From an uncultured Comamonadaceae bacterium (lineage in GTDB: Bacteria; Pseudomonadota; Gammaproteobacteria; Burkholderiales; Burkholderiaceae), in NCBI GenBank assembly GCA_946482115.1, contig CAMLQP010000047.1, positions 1 to 14,317 on the forward strand: 14,317 nt of DNA, given 5' to 3'. The notes under the pieces are model-generated. The model was not told where the DNA came from. It saw only the letters and a list, made by a program, of their open reading frames with translations, and did no database searches. The translations under genes were made by a program, and so were the position numbers. Positions 13,404 to 14,317 of the stretch are shown here, piece by piece; within the stretch, counting starts at the first letter, position 1; each line of letters opens with the position of its first letter.

Positions 13404-14035
13404 GCAATGGATACACGAGCGTTTCATGATCAGCAAGCGCTACAGCTGCGAGCTGGCTCGGGTGCAGCGGGCCACCTGGTACTACCGCAGCCAGGCGCGC
13501 GACCAGTCAGCCTTGCGCATGCGGATCAAGGAAATCGCGCTGAGCCGCCCGCGCTTTGGCTACGAGCGCATCACCATCATGCTGCGTCGCGAGGGGTGGA
13601 AGGCGGGACGTCGCCGCGTTCACACCCTCTACTGCAAGGAGGGGCTGCAGCTGCGAATGAAGAGCCGAAGGCGCAAGCGCATGAGCTTGCATCGCGGTCC
13701 AGCCTCGGCGCCAACCGGTCCGGCACAGTGCTGGGCCATGGACTTTGTGCACGACCAGTTGGCCAACGGGCGCAAGTTCCGGGTGTTGACCGTGATCGAT
13801 AAGTGGAGTCGCGAGAGTGTGTTGCTGGAGGCCGATTTCGCATTGACTGGCGTCAGCGTGGTCAATGCGTTCAACCGGCTGATGACGACGCGAAAGCTGC
13901 CAAGAGCTATCACCGTGGACAACGGTACCGAGTTCACCTCCAAGGCGTTGGATGAGTGGGCCTATCAGCATGACGTTCAGCTCGATTTCATTCGTCCTGG
14001 CAAACCGGTGGAGAATGGCATGATCGAATCGTTCA
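13372..14035 (+). pseudogene. IS3-family transposase OrfB, 3'-truncated
   Basis: Entered by -1 frameshift (a possible internal start is ATG 13426), this frame encodes the HTH_21 lead-in (RFMISKRYSCELARVQRATWYYR, then RPRFGYERITIMLRREGW) and the rve integrase core. Catalytic residues are the Asp in CWAMDF, the Asp in TVDNGTEF and the Glu in IESF. The last two are separated by exactly 35 residues, the DD(35)E signature. The normal continuation after IESF (NGRLRDEC..., about 60-80 residues with RPHSSLGY) is missing. Instead the frame stays open and continues as PAS-domain protein sequence. The triad is intact but the C-terminal helices are lost, so activity is unlikely. Confidence 0.8.
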
Positions 14036-14317
14036 GGTCTCTGCTTGAATTTGTGCATCCCGGCGACGTTGGCACCATGCGCTCGGGCATGCCGGTGTTT
14101 CGGTTGCGATTTGCCGATGGGGACTATCGCTGGGTGCGTCTGAAACTCCACCCGGAGACGGATGCGGCGGAGCGGGTGATCAGCCGCCAGGGTGTCCTGA
14201 TTGAGGTCACCGAGGTCACCGAGCAGGTGCTGGTGGAGGTTCGCCAGCGCTTTTTGCGCTTACTGGAAACCATTGATGGCGTGGTTTGGGAAGCTGAAAT
14301 CGGCGTGGGCAATACTT
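14036..14317 (+). pseudogene. PAS-domain sensor protein, 5'-truncated, runs off the window
   Basis: After the transposase junction the same frame reads LLEFVHPGDVGTMR, FRLRFADGDYRWVRLKLHPE and ISRQGVLIEVTE. This is the C-terminal part of a PAS_3-type domain, with the DGxYRWV strand and the final GVLIEVTE strand. A helix follows, and QRFLRLLETIDGVVWEAEIG starts a second PAS domain that continues past the window end. Tandem PAS domains normally sit upstream of a histidine kinase or GGDEF/EAL output, which is not visible. The native start and N-terminus are missing, replaced by IS3 sequence. Translation would need the IS3 OrfAB frameshift or an internal start. A small tandem repeat of GAGGTCACC occurs at 14203-14220. 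Confidence 0.65.

Larger units (their letters stand above)
13046..14035 (+). mobile_element. Truncated IS3-family insertion sequence
   Basis: An orfA/orfB pair with a -1 frameshift signal and a DD(35)E catalytic domain identifies an IS3-family element, probably of an IS407-like group. The left end is not sharply defined; it lies somewhere between the MarR relic (about 13045) and orfA, and I could not identify the terminal repeat. The right part is missing: sequence leaves the transposase at about 14035, directly after IESF, and enters a PAS-domain gene. No right inverted repeat or target duplication is visible, so the copy is incapable of normal transposition. Confidence 0.75.

Noticed and set aside
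13407..13802. 131-codon frame within orfB
   Set aside because: It is in the wrong phase; the -1 frame relative to orfA encodes the transposase with DD(35)E.
1..14317. CRISPR array, tRNA or rRNA genes, prophage or defence island
   Set aside because: No regularly spaced repeats, no cloverleaf-like or rRNA sequence, and no defence or phage structural proteins were seen on either strand.

Overview
The window is high-GC DNA with bacterial gene structure. The protein families point to a betaproteobacterium of the order Burkholderiales, most likely Comamonadaceae. The evidence is a Comamonas-type 3-hydroxybenzoate 4-hydroxylase with its divergent MarR regulator, two orphan Bug (TctC-type) binding proteins, a small Zn-ribbon protein and an IS3 element. 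This assignment is an inference; there is no rRNA or other phylogenetic marker here.

Left flank (1-1053): the 3' end of a UmuD/LexA-like S24 peptidase gene, a 44-aa unknown ORF, an 88-aa CxxC/CxxC protein and, on the minus strand, a glutaredoxin-like gene.

Aromatic module (811-3586): mobR (MarR, minus) lies divergent from mobA (plus), which would convert 3-hydroxybenzoate to protocatechuate. The mobA promoter has near-consensus -35 and -10 boxes and is covered by two tandem 14-bp ATATG-N4-CATAT repeats, so a MarR operator sits on the promoter. A 370-bp stretch without a recognisable gene (3587-3956) follows.

Oxidative cluster (3957-9403): an FCD-type GntR regulator (minus) lies divergent from four plus-strand genes in tight order. 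These are a D-2-hydroxyacid dehydrogenase-like FAD enzyme, a TauD/TfdA-like Fe(II)/2-oxoglutarate dioxygenase, a PIG3-type quinone oxidoreductase and a Bug solute-binding protein. Three TTGTCnGACAA-type sites in the divergent region are probably the GntR operators. The cluster looks like a regulated uptake-plus-oxidation pathway for an organic acid whose identity cannot be read from the sequence.

Second acid module (9595-12870): a LysR gene (plus) lies divergent from a Bug protein gene and a class III CoA-transferase gene (both minus, 2 bp apart). This suggests capture of a carboxylate followed by CoA activation.

Right end (12871-14317): a decayed piece of a second MarR gene, similar to mobR, sits next to an IS3-family element. 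The element has an orfA, a complete-looking programmed -1 frameshift signal and an orfB that retains DD(35)E. It is cut immediately after the catalytic Glu and joined in frame to a 5'-truncated multi-PAS sensor gene that runs off the window.
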